The notes under the pieces: model-generated
Database searches by the model: none
Told to the model about the DNA's origin: nothing
The model's input: only the letters and a program-made list of their open reading frames with translations
Source of the DNA: an uncultured Verrucomicrobiaceae bacterium
Lineage (GTDB): Bacteria; Verrucomicrobiota; Verrucomicrobiia; Verrucomicrobiales; Verrucomicrobiaceae
Reading direction: 5' to 3'
Assembly: GCA_937872615.1 (NCBI GenBank)
Contig: CALMTT010000076.1
Coordinates: 1-54,497 of the forward strand
Length of the DNA: 54,497 nucleotides
Translations under genes and position numbers: made by a program
Part shown: positions 34,401 to 40,989 of the stretch, piece by piece
Layout of the letters: every line of letters starts with the position of its first letter
Numbering within the stretch: the stretch's first letter is position 1

Positions 34401-34519
34401 ACATCGTGGAGAGCGTCTCCTTCCCGGTGCAGTTGCGTGAGGTGGAGTCCTTTCGGATTCGCAGCCGCAGAGTGGCCACCATCACCTTTCCTCATGTGGT
34501 CATTCCGCCACTGCCATGA
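31415..34519 (+). CDS. Giant Ser/Thr protein kinase with SdpI-like and signal-peptidase-like domains
   Basis: A 1034-residue protein. Residues 50-295 form a Hanks-type kinase: P-loop GHGGMSAVF, K77 (VALKVLP), HRDIKPEN with D170, DFG at 188-190, GTAPYMAPEQ. Residues 310-440 are a Gly-rich tandem repeat (GLPLLHVVHGNDPVTG, then RGIFAFGG units), likely a beta-solenoid. Residues 460-650 carry membrane helices and an SdpI-like signature (NPLYGVRLPSTMASSARWFDVN). Residues 665-760 resemble signal peptidase I (FVRSFIGRAYSMPSG, PGDLIAYEHE, WVARVV), but the nucleophile Ser is Asn690 and the general-base Lys is Ala727, so it looks inactive. The tail (780-1034) is an unassigned exported-looking region. 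The start is ATG 31415; the stop overlaps the sigma factor start. Confidence 0.88.
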   Translation: MSDPLHGLDPAGLMAAAAMPTDGDADTLPLQRTDLPTQAEIAAAFPDLEILGLIGHGGMSAVFKARQPKLDRVVALKVLPKSLAATPGFAERFHREGRVLARLSHPSIVTVHDFGESGGFAYLVMEFVDGVNLRQAMRAGRFTPEQALKIIPAICDALQFAHTQGVLHRDIKPENILLDATGRVKIADFGIAKILDEKGGDMLLTQSGAKLGTAPYMAPEQIEQPSSVDHRADIYSLGVVFYEMLTGELPLGRFAAPSEFAAVGGNIDEIVFRALEKERSRRQQSVNEFKTQVEGVSWDGSTKSAVNSWAPFEYKSKRMVFGLPLLHVVHGNDPVTGKVREARGVFAVGGRARGIFAFGGIARGWFAFGGVAIGGVACGGLGIGLVSFAGLAISLLLSIGGISLGTLATGGLAAGWHAHGGVVLGWHAIGGMVFAHQGAGGSVHATEVMKSISEMPWLTQSLVGSMAYSSVMGLMWLPLSLVPALVSLWARRQAEAEIRKTTAPSKRIFWILPAIAVLAGVMWWILFRWTLIGTADVIRFIIPTVICGMGLLTFALSLPLWLRLVPVNPLYGVRLPSTMASSARWFDVNAHFGKHLFIWSLLIIAAGIAGFYQLPRHEDAYAWASITLTLVAVAAAVLSTLVWMRRNPVNGPPRKPHRLLRNLELVLPVVVLMFFVRSFIGRAYSMPSGNEPGVAKGSHWIATHLNIGFVPGDLIAYEHENSQTWVARVVSVEAKGLLLKRGGKPDEFLIPWDKIIGKLLFSHYSPDVMKDSGSLITVPREQVAEGTSKALVKTPVLRFTRLKRNGTNWQWPVYTVDGKPLDDEESKRLIRASVGNGVESQNAEDCWLELWFEHPDFDRHSQLRVDIAGPDGQPLKDRDSSTAAPGWVSVRPHPALSSYVISPGRVGKLPASVQVTLRYSIGPWRKGSVLPADYNGSMSFGDGCLLAAFGDDSNHRAFVSWSKGQDDWMYDATARLKDGTEIGSSGWSRSGHPGKNIVESVSFPVQLREVESFRIRSRRVATITFPHVVIPPLP

Positions 34520-35205
34520 CCTCCTCCTTCCATGACACCCGCTGGACGCTCGTTTCGCGATCACGCGGGAGCGACACGCAGGCTGCGGCGGCGTTGAGCG
34601 AGCTGTGTGAGGCTTACTATGCGCCGGTCGTGGCTTTTTTGCGGCGGCAGGGTCGAGAAGAAGATGGTGCGAGGGAACTGGCGCATGATTTTTTTGCCAA
34701 ACTGCTCGCTGGTGGTGCCATCGAGAGTGCGAGACCGGAGCGTGGTCGTTTCCGCAGCTACCTGCTCGGTGCCTTGAAGCACTTCGCGGCGGATCAGCGG
34801 GACAAAACGCTCGCCTCCAAACGCGGCGGTGGTCTCGATCATGCCGAAGTGGATGAGGAGATGCCCGATGTGACGATGGAGATGCCCGATGCCGAGTTTG
34901 ACCGCCAATGGGCGCTCACCTTGCTGGCGCGGAGTTTGAGCCGCTTGGAGTCAGAAATGGCCGCCGAGGGCAAAACAGCCCATTTTGAGGCCTTGAAGCC
35001 CTGGCTGAGCGCTGAGGCCGATTCGACCCCGCAGGCCTCAGCGGCCGAAAAGCTCGGCCTGAGCATCGAAGCCGTCAAAGTGGCCATCCATCGCCTGCGC
35101 AAACGCTTCCGCGAAGCCGTGAAAACCGAGATCGCCCACACCGTGAGCGATGCCGCTGATGTGAACGAGGAACTCGATGCGCTGATGCAGGCGCTGCGAA
35201 AGTAG
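34516..35205 (+). CDS. ECF RNA polymerase sigma factor paired with the kinase
   Basis: A 229-residue sigma factor of the ECF group. Region 2 is SFHDTRWTLVSRSR through ELAHDFFAKLLAGG and FRSYLLGALKHFAADQRDK; region 4 is SAAEKLGLSIEAVKVAIHRLRKRFREAV. It resembles the ECF groups of Planctomycetota and Verrucomicrobiota that lie beside Ser/Thr kinases and are thought to be controlled by phosphorylation. The start overlaps the kinase stop by four bases (ATGA), and no anti-sigma factor gene is present. Its last Lys codon and stop (AAGTAG) lie within the family B repeat. Confidence 0.9.
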   Translation: MTSSFHDTRWTLVSRSRGSDTQAAAALSELCEAYYAPVVAFLRRQGREEDGARELAHDFFAKLLAGGAIESARPERGRFRSYLLGALKHFAADQRDKTLASKRGGGLDHAEVDEEMPDVTMEMPDAEFDRQWALTLLARSLSRLESEMAAEGKTAHFEALKPWLSAEADSTPQASAAEKLGLSIEAVKVAIHRLRKRFREAVKTEIAHTVSDAADVNEELDALMQALRK

Positions 35206-35261
35206 CCCTGTTCCTGTGGAACAGGGTTTCTGAACCTTGTTCCGCAGGAACAAGGCAACTT
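35199..35261. repeat. Paired-hairpin REPIN-like element, family B, copy 2
   Basis: The same two-hairpin layout as at 31005. The left hairpin CCCTGTTCC-TGT-GGAACAGGG has a nine-pair stem and the right one CCTTGTTCC-GCA-GGAACAAGG also nine. The left end reads AAAGTAGCC instead of AAAGTTGCC, and its AAG TAG is the end of the sigma factor gene. Only a few bases differ from copy 1, mainly in the spacer between hairpins. Confidence 0.88.
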
Positions 35262-35315
35262 CCTTGTCCATGCCGGTTGCGCATTCCGGCGGAGGCGCTG
35301 AGATTTTCCGCTGTC

Positions 35316-36290
35316 ATGGGCGAGCTGGTCATCCTTCACAAACAACTCGGCGACACGGTGCTGCTAGAGCCCGTGCTGCGAAAAATCGCGCACTTCACCG
35401 GCGAGCGCGTGCATCTGCTCTGCCCACCGCAGTGGCGTCCGATCATCGAACTGATGCCGCACACGCAGTTTGCCACCGGGAAGCGTCGCTGGATGCCGGA
35501 TCGACTGCGGGCGCTGGATTCCGGCGGGCGCACCACGCGTGCTGCGGCCTTCACTTTCTGCCGGGAAAAGGTGCTGCTCGTGCCGGAGCCCGGCTGGGTC
35601 ACCCGCACGCATCGGGCCGTTTACTCGCAGATCGATGCCGTCGCGCCCGGCGGTCGGGACATGGCTCGCTGGCTCTGGGATGCCGTCGGCACGGACATCG
35701 GCCCCAAATATGAGCCGCCTGTGCTGGAACGTCCGCCGGAGGACTGGACGCGCGAAGGCCTGTGCCCCGCGGAGCCTTTCGTGCTGCTCCATCCTGTCAC
35801 CACCTCGCTGACGAAGGCCTGCGATCCCGCGCAATGGGCCGCGTTGCTGCGAGTCGCGCATGATTTGGGGCTGAAGCGCATCCTTGTCAGTGGCGGCATG
35901 GAGGCGTGGCACTACGAGCACTGCGCCCGCATCGCCTCCGCCACAAAGGAACTCGGCGTCACCATCGAGGATGTCTCCGGCATGACCGTCCTGCCCGAAT
36001 TCCTTCATTTGCTCTCCCGTGCGCGGCTGGTGCTGTGCGTGGACGGTGCCGCGTCGCATCTCGCGCGTGCCTTGAATGTGCCCAGCCTCACGCTGCATGC
36101 CGTGGGCAGCGTGCCCGAGGAGGTCAACCCGCGTCACGTCCATCTCGCCGCGGGTGCCACGAATGCGGCGAAGGTGCTGCATGAGCTTTTCACCGTCTCC
36201 GATACGATCCTCGACACGCCATCGACAGGGCCGCTGCCCACCAGCCTGCGCGAGGGCATCACCGGCAGCCTGCGGGCGGCTGCGAGGTGA
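35316..36290 (+). CDS. Glycosyltransferase family 9 (heptosyltransferase-like)
   Basis: A 324-residue cytoplasmic GT-B fold transferase, similar to lipopolysaccharide heptosyltransferases. Start at 35316 (MGELVILHKQLGDTVLLEPVLR) carries the family's N-terminal L-G-D block; 13 upstream codons are ignored. Further signatures are EPFVLLHPVTTSLTKACD (sugar-nucleotide region), RILVSGGMEAW and RARLVLCVDGAASHLARALNVP with the conserved D-x-G-x-x-H pattern. It would add a sugar to an envelope glycolipid. Just downstream is tRNA-Pro. Confidence 0.9.
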   Translation: MGELVILHKQLGDTVLLEPVLRKIAHFTGERVHLLCPPQWRPIIELMPHTQFATGKRRWMPDRLRALDSGGRTTRAAAFTFCREKVLLVPEPGWVTRTHRAVYSQIDAVAPGGRDMARWLWDAVGTDIGPKYEPPVLERPPEDWTREGLCPAEPFVLLHPVTTSLTKACDPAQWAALLRVAHDLGLKRILVSGGMEAWHYEHCARIASATKELGVTIEDVSGMTVLPEFLHLLSRARLVLCVDGAASHLARALNVPSLTLHAVGSVPEEVNPRHVHLAAGATNAAKVLHELFTVSDTILDTPSTGPLPTSLREGITGSLRAAAR

Positions 36291-36399
36291 ATTTTCGCAC
36301 GCAGAAACATCGCGGTTGCAAACCGTCCGCAAACCGCCAGAATCCCCGCCCTCGCCGCCAAGGACGCCTCAAAACGCCCGAGGTGCGCGTCAACAAGGT

Positions 36400-36476
<77 letters not shown>

Positions 36477-36564
36477 TTGTTGTTGGCGCGGAGAAGGCCA
36501 TCAAGATGCCTTCCCACACATTCGAGGCAATTCAGCCCATCGTCGCATCGTTTCCCGCGGCATC

Positions 36565-38472
36565 ATGCTTCGCTCCGCCGTCCTGCTCTTTTCGTCATTC
36601 GTCCTTCTGCATTCGTCATTATGGGCGAAGCCCAACGTCATTCTCTTCCTCGTCGATGACATGGGGTGGATGGACAGTGGCGTGTATGGCTCGAAGTATT
36701 ACGAGACGCCAAACATCGACCGCTTTGCCACGCGGGCGATGCGTTTCACGAATGCGTACTCGCAGCCGCTGTGCTCGCCCACACGGGCTTCGATCCTCAC
36801 CGGGCAATACACGGCACGGCATGGCATCACGACGGCCAGCGGCCATCAACCGCCGCAGGAGGCCGGGCATGTGTTTTTGAAGGAAATGGCTCCGCCGAAT
36901 GCCCCGATGCTCACGCCGGAGAGCAAAAACTACCTCGAACCTTCGCAAATCACGCTGGCAGAGGCTTTGAAGCAAAACGGCTACCGCACCGCGCACATCG
37001 GCAAGTGGCATCTCGGCCTCACGCAGCCGCATTGGCCCGAGCAGCAGGGCTTTGAGGTGGCGTTTCACTGCCATCCCGATCCGGGGCCGCCCGGCGAGTA
37101 TTTTTCGCCCTACAGCGTCGTGCCGGAGGGCAAGCCGAATGCCAAGCAACGCGTCGGCACGATCACGGATGGCCCGGCGGGTGAATACATCGTGGATCGC
37201 CAGGCGGCGGAGGCGGTGAAGTTTATTCAAGCGGGCAAGGACAAGCCCTTCTTTCTCAACCTGTGGTGCTATGGCGTGCACGGTCCGTGGGGCCACAAAG
37301 AAGAATACACGAAGGCCTTTGCCGCGAAAAAAGATCCCACTGGCCGCCAGGCGAACCCGATCATGGCCTCGATGCTCAAAAGCGTGGACGAGTGCTTTGG
37401 CCGCATCCTTGATGAATTGGAGAAGCAAGGCATCGCCGACAACACGCTCGTCATTTTCACCTCCGACAACGGCGGCAACACGCACAGCAACACCATCGCG
37501 GAAGGCAAAAAGTCCGCCAACGAAGCCTGGCAGAAGTGGGCAGGCCTGCAACCGCCGACGATGAACACGCCGCTTCGCGATGGCAAAGGCACGCTCTACG
37601 AAGGCGGCACCCGCGTGCCCTTGATGTGGTCGTTTGCGAACAAGATCGCGAAAGGCAGCACGAGCGAGGCGGTAGTCGGTTGCATCGACATCTATCCCAC
37701 CGTGCTTGATCTGCTCGGCATCGAAAAGCCCGCCGCGCAGAAGGTGGATGGCGTCAGCTACGCGAAAGTGCTCCGCGGCGAGGGTGCGCTCGATCGCGTG
37801 GCCTACTTCAATTACCATCCGCATGCCGGAGCGAACCGCGCCGGCGGCGTGTGGGCCCGCAGCGGCAATTTCAAGCTGCTGCGTTGGTTTGGCAATCCCG
37901 CCACGCATGAGCTCTACAACCTCAAAGACGACCTCAGCGAGTCCAAAGACCTTTCCACCACCAAGCCGGAGAAGGTGAAGGAGCTCAGCGCCCTCATCGA
38001 TGGTTTCCTCACCGACACCGGAGCGACGTATCCGCGGCCCAATCCGGCCTACAAGCCCGTCGCGGCCAAAACACCCGCGAAAGCCGCTGATCCGCTCGGT
38101 GGTTGGAAAGAGCGTCAATGCAAAGCGAGCCTCGTCGACGGCATCATGACATTGAAAGGCACCGCCAAGCCCGGCACGGCCTTCCTCGGTCATGCGATGG
38201 GCAAAACGAACGGTCCCGCCGTCCTCAAACTCCGCGTGCGCAGCCAAACCGGCGGCGCGGCAAAGATCGACACCTTCCCGAAAGGCTCCGCCGATCCCGA
38301 CGGCATGATCTCGACGCCTTTTGATGTCAAAGCTGGTGACTGGCAGGACCTCTCCATCGAGCTAAAAACCACCGGCCTGCTCGGCACGCTGCGCCTTTAT
38401 CTTCCGGACAGCGACATCGACTCCATCGAAATCGCTCCCGCGAAGGGCAGGGTCGAGCGCTGGGATTTTTGA
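36565..38472 (+). CDS. Secreted sulfatase with C-terminal extension
   Basis: A 635-residue sulfatase. The start at 36565 begins a signal peptide (MLRSAVLLFSSFVLLHSSLW) whose codons contain a short repeat seen elsewhere. DD is at 31-32 (FLVDDMGWMD) and the CSPTR motif at 70-74, which places formylglycine at 70; GKWHLGL and SDNGGNTH follow. The core ends near residue 515. A further 120 residues (GGWKERQCKASLVDGIMTL to VERWDF) form a beta-rich extension not usual in the smallest sulfatases, perhaps a carbohydrate-binding part. Substrate unknown. It follows tRNA-Pro after 88 bases. Confidence 0.93.
   Translation: MLRSAVLLFSSFVLLHSSLWAKPNVILFLVDDMGWMDSGVYGSKYYETPNIDRFATRAMRFTNAYSQPLCSPTRASILTGQYTARHGITTASGHQPPQEAGHVFLKEMAPPNAPMLTPESKNYLEPSQITLAEALKQNGYRTAHIGKWHLGLTQPHWPEQQGFEVAFHCHPDPGPPGEYFSPYSVVPEGKPNAKQRVGTITDGPAGEYIVDRQAAEAVKFIQAGKDKPFFLNLWCYGVHGPWGHKEEYTKAFAAKKDPTGRQANPIMASMLKSVDECFGRILDELEKQGIADNTLVIFTSDNGGNTHSNTIAEGKKSANEAWQKWAGLQPPTMNTPLRDGKGTLYEGGTRVPLMWSFANKIAKGSTSEAVVGCIDIYPTVLDLLGIEKPAAQKVDGVSYAKVLRGEGALDRVAYFNYHPHAGANRAGGVWARSGNFKLLRWFGNPATHELYNLKDDLSESKDLSTTKPEKVKELSALIDGFLTDTGATYPRPNPAYKPVAAKTPAKAADPLGGWKERQCKASLVDGIMTLKGTAKPGTAFLGHAMGKTNGPAVLKLRVRSQTGGAAKIDTFPKGSADPDGMISTPFDVKAGDWQDLSIELKTTGLLGTLRLYLPDSDIDSIEIAPAKGRVERWDF
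36591..36620 (+). repeat. CATTCGTCATT-type short repeat inside a signal-peptide coding region
   Basis: The bases read TTCGTCATTC, GTCCTTCTGC, ATTCGTCATT and encode part of the hydrophobic core of the sulfatase signal peptide. The 18-base core matches the intergenic copy at 43825 at 16 positions. A third copy lies on the minus strand at 13772-13789, also in a signal peptide. Confidence 0.65.
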
Positions 38473-38508
38473 GCGTGCCGCGGATGCCGTGTGTGGTTAA
38501 GTAAATGA

Positions 38509-39252
38509 ATGGCCGCCCGCTCGTTCGCCTTCTTTGACCTCGATCACACGCTCCTGCCCTTCGACACGCAGGCGCTGTTTTGCAATTTCGTGCTTCATCG
38601 CCAGCCCTGGCGGGTGTTTTTGCATCTCGTGTTCCTTCCGTTCGCACTCGCCCGCGCCTGCAAGCTCGTGAGCACGGACACAGCGAAGCGAGCCTTCAAT
38701 GCCTACCTTTGGGGCATGTCCGCCGAGGAGCTGCAAAAGCTCGCGCATGAGTTCGCGGCGACCAGTGTTGAGCGTTGGTGCTATCCCGAGCTGCGTGCCG
38801 AAATGCTGCGTCACCGGCATCAAGGCCGCGTTTTGGTGCTGAACACCGCGAGCCCGGATTTTTACGCGCACGAGATCGCCCGGGCGCTGGAGTTTGATCA
38901 CTGCGTGGCCACGAAAATGATCATCGGCAAGTCCGTGCCGCTGCTGCCGAAGCTGCCGCGTGGCAACAACAAGCGCGATGCAAAGATCACCGCGATGTGC
39001 GCCGATGTGCCCGGTGTGCTCGAGCTGTCCGACGCGGATCGAGCGAAGTGCTGGAGCTACTCGGACAGCCACGCCGACCTGCCTTTGCTCGAGTTCACCG
39101 GGAATCCGATGTGCATTCATCCCACGCTGAAGCTCGAGCCGGTGGCCAAACAACGCGGCTGGCCCATCCTGCGTCCTGCACGGCCGTATGGCTCGCGGTG
39201 GGGAAACATCCTGCACATGGTCATGCAGGTCTGCGGCATCCACGCGGAGTGA
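38509..39252 (+). CDS. HAD-superfamily phosphatase (subfamily IB)
   Basis: A 247-residue HAD-family hydrolase. The catalytic motif I is FFDLDHTLLPFD with D10 and D12; motif II is VLVLNTASPDF with the conserved Thr/Ser; motif III/IV include KITAMC and WSYSDSHADLPLLEF (D-x-x-x-D type). The HAD-IB layout and the hydrophobic cap (VFLHLVFLPFALARACKLV) resemble SerB-like or CicA-type phosphatases. The substrate is unknown. Its stop and the stop of the SixA-like gene on the other strand are adjacent. Confidence 0.87.
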   Translation: MAARSFAFFDLDHTLLPFDTQALFCNFVLHRQPWRVFLHLVFLPFALARACKLVSTDTAKRAFNAYLWGMSAEELQKLAHEFAATSVERWCYPELRAEMLRHRHQGRVLVLNTASPDFYAHEIARALEFDHCVATKMIIGKSVPLLPKLPRGNNKRDAKITAMCADVPGVLELSDADRAKCWSYSDSHADLPLLEFTGNPMCIHPTLKLEPVAKQRGWPILRPARPYGSRWGNILHMVMQVCGIHAE

Positions 39253-39831
39253 TCAATCGTCGCCGTCGCCCTGGGAGATGTTTCCGTAGAGCTCGGGGAA
39301 GCGGCGCTCGAGCGACTTCGGCGTGATGTAGCCGATGAGCTGCGCCTCATGCCAGTCCGCGAGGCCCCAAAACTCATGCGGCAGCGCCAGCAGCACCGCG
39401 GTGCAGGTGGGCATCTTTGGCACGCTGGCACGGGCGAGGATCTCGTCCGCAAACTCATGCAGGCCCGGGTTGTGGCCGAAGATGCACACATGGTTCCACT
39501 TCTCATCAAAACCACGCACCGCATCGAGAATGACCTGCGGTGACGCGAGGTAGAGCTTCGAATCGAGCAGCAAACGATCCGCCGTCATGCCAAACGTATC
39601 CCGCATGATCTGCGCGGTGGTCATCGCACGCATCGCCGTGCTGCTCACCAGGCGGTCGGGGGAGGGCAGCAGCTTCTCACCGCCACCACCGCCGAAGTAG
39701 GTGCGATGCAGAAACGCGGCGACGGCTGGTGCCGCGCGGCGTCCGCGGTCATTCAGCACGCGGTCATGATCCGGCACACCCGGCTGGTCCCAGCTGGATT
39801 TGGCGTGGCGGATGACCGTGAGATACTTCAT
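39253..39831 (-). CDS. Histidine phosphatase, SixA-like
   Basis: A 192-residue branch-1 histidine phosphatase. The catalytic RH is at 8-9 (VIRHAKSSWD), the phosphate-binding Arg in LSSTAMRAM-type context (VSSTAMRAMTTAQ), and the second His in IFGHNPGLHEFAD. The short single-domain form matches SixA, which dephosphorylates phosphohistidine in signalling proteins. A small-molecule phosphatase role is also possible. No histidine kinase gene lies next to it. Confidence 0.92.
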   Translation of the reverse strand: MKYLTVIRHAKSSWDQPGVPDHDRVLNDRGRRAAPAVAAFLHRTYFGGGGGEKLLPSPDRLVSSTAMRAMTTAQIMRDTFGMTADRLLLDSKLYLASPQVILDAVRGFDEKWNHVCIFGHNPGLHEFADEILARASVPKMPTCTAVLLALPHEFWGLADWHEAQLIGYITPKSLERRFPELYGNISQGDGDD

Positions 39832-39967
39832 GCGGCGCTTGTTTTGGAAGCGCGGTGTTTGGCATGCTCACCGGGCGGTGTCAACGACGGCAGGCCGCCT
39901 CTTGCAAAGCACCTGTAGCCCGGATTGCTCATACTCGCATGGTTTGAACGTCCGGTTTGCGTCGCTT

Positions 39968-40047
39968 CGGAGGTTGGAGTCTAGGCTTTAGCCGACCCGC
40001 TAGATGCGAGACGCTCGGATCGCCTAAAGGCTAGACTCCAACCTCCG
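39968..40047. repeat. Paired-hairpin REPIN-like element, family C
   Basis: Two 28-base inverted arms (39968-39995 and 40020-40047) match at 26 of 28 positions and flank a 24-base spacer. Each arm holds a small internal hairpin: GGC-TTTA-GCC on the left, and GCC-TAAA-GGC on the right as read on the plus strand. The two mismatches form one base pair (G-C against C-G), so pairing is kept. It lies in the 256-base gap between the SixA-like and cytochrome genes, the longest non-coding gap of the window. Confidence 0.86.
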
Positions 40048-40087
40048 CGCATGTCTGTGTGTCCGGAATTAGTGCGATCGATGCACG

Positions 40088-40876
40088 CTATCGTGACGCG
40101 GACTCGAACGGGCTGTCGTTGCTCGGCGCGGGCGGCTCCGGCCGTGGATTCAGCGAGACGATGTAGGCCGTGATGTCCCGCAGCATCTGCTCGTCCTCGA
40201 TGAAGTTTGAGGAGAGCACCATCTTCGCACCATTCACATCGCCCTTCACCGTGCCACGCTGACCGTTTTTGAATTTCCCAATCTGCGCCATGATGTACCA
40301 CGCCTGCTGCCCCACCAGCGGCGGGCTGCCAAAGGCGATCTCGCCCGTGGCGTTGTAGCGATGGCACTCCATGCAGCGTTCCTGGAAAAGCATCTGGCCG
40401 TTGGCCACATCCGCGTTCTGCGAGTCCTTGTCGATGCCGGCAGGGATCGTGCGCGGCAGCTTCGTGATGTGGGCGATGACGGCTTCCGCCTGCGCATCGG
40501 TCAGTTGCTTCGCGATCATGCCCATCAGGGATGACTGCGTGTCCTCCGGATGATGCCCGCGGCGGCCTTCGCGGAAGCCATTGATCTGATGCTTCGCGTA
40601 GTATTCGGGCAGCGCCGCGATCGCGGGGGACTTCAGCTCCGCTTTGCCACCACCGTCCATGCCGTGGCAGGCCGAGCACACCTTCTCAAAAATAACCTTC
40701 CCGTCCCTCATGTCCGCGGTGACCATCGGGATCACCGGCGTGGCGCCGGGCGCGGCCGCTGGCTTGGCCGCGGCAGGCTTGCGCGGCGGAGGCTCCGGCT
40801 GTTTCACGAGGAGCGATGAGGCCACGATGAGCGCCGCGGCGGCGAGCAGAAAGAGGATGGGACGTGCCTGTGCCAT
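40088..40876 (-). CDS. Diheme c-type cytochrome
   Basis: A 262-residue protein. The start MAQARPILFLLAAA at 40876 begins a hydrophobic N-terminal anchor; eight upstream codons are ignored. A Pro/Ala/Lys-rich linker follows. Two heme-binding motifs are CSACH (67-71) and CMECH (168-172), each with a later candidate Met ligand (SSLMGM and GAKMVLSS). Two fused cytochrome c domains are typical of electron carriers such as cytochrome c4 or subunits of alternative complex III. It is an electron-transfer protein outside the membrane; the partners are not nearby. Confidence 0.93.
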   Translation of the reverse strand: MAQARPILFLLAAAALIVASSLLVKQPEPPPRKPAAAKPAAAPGATPVIPMVTADMRDGKVIFEKVCSACHGMDGGGKAELKSPAIAALPEYYAKHQINGFREGRRGHHPEDTQSSLMGMIAKQLTDAQAEAVIAHITKLPRTIPAGIDKDSQNADVANGQMLFQERCMECHRYNATGEIAFGSPPLVGQQAWYIMAQIGKFKNGQRGTVKGDVNGAKMVLSSNFIEDEQMLRDITAYIVSLNPRPEPPAPSNDSPFESASR

Positions 40877-40989
40877 GCGACACCAAACGCATCCACCCAT
40901 CCCGCCTTGGCGTCGAGGGCCTGCTTTGCCTCTTTTGGCACACTGGACGCCAAAACATGCACGGTGGATGCATGTTTGAGCATCTCAGT

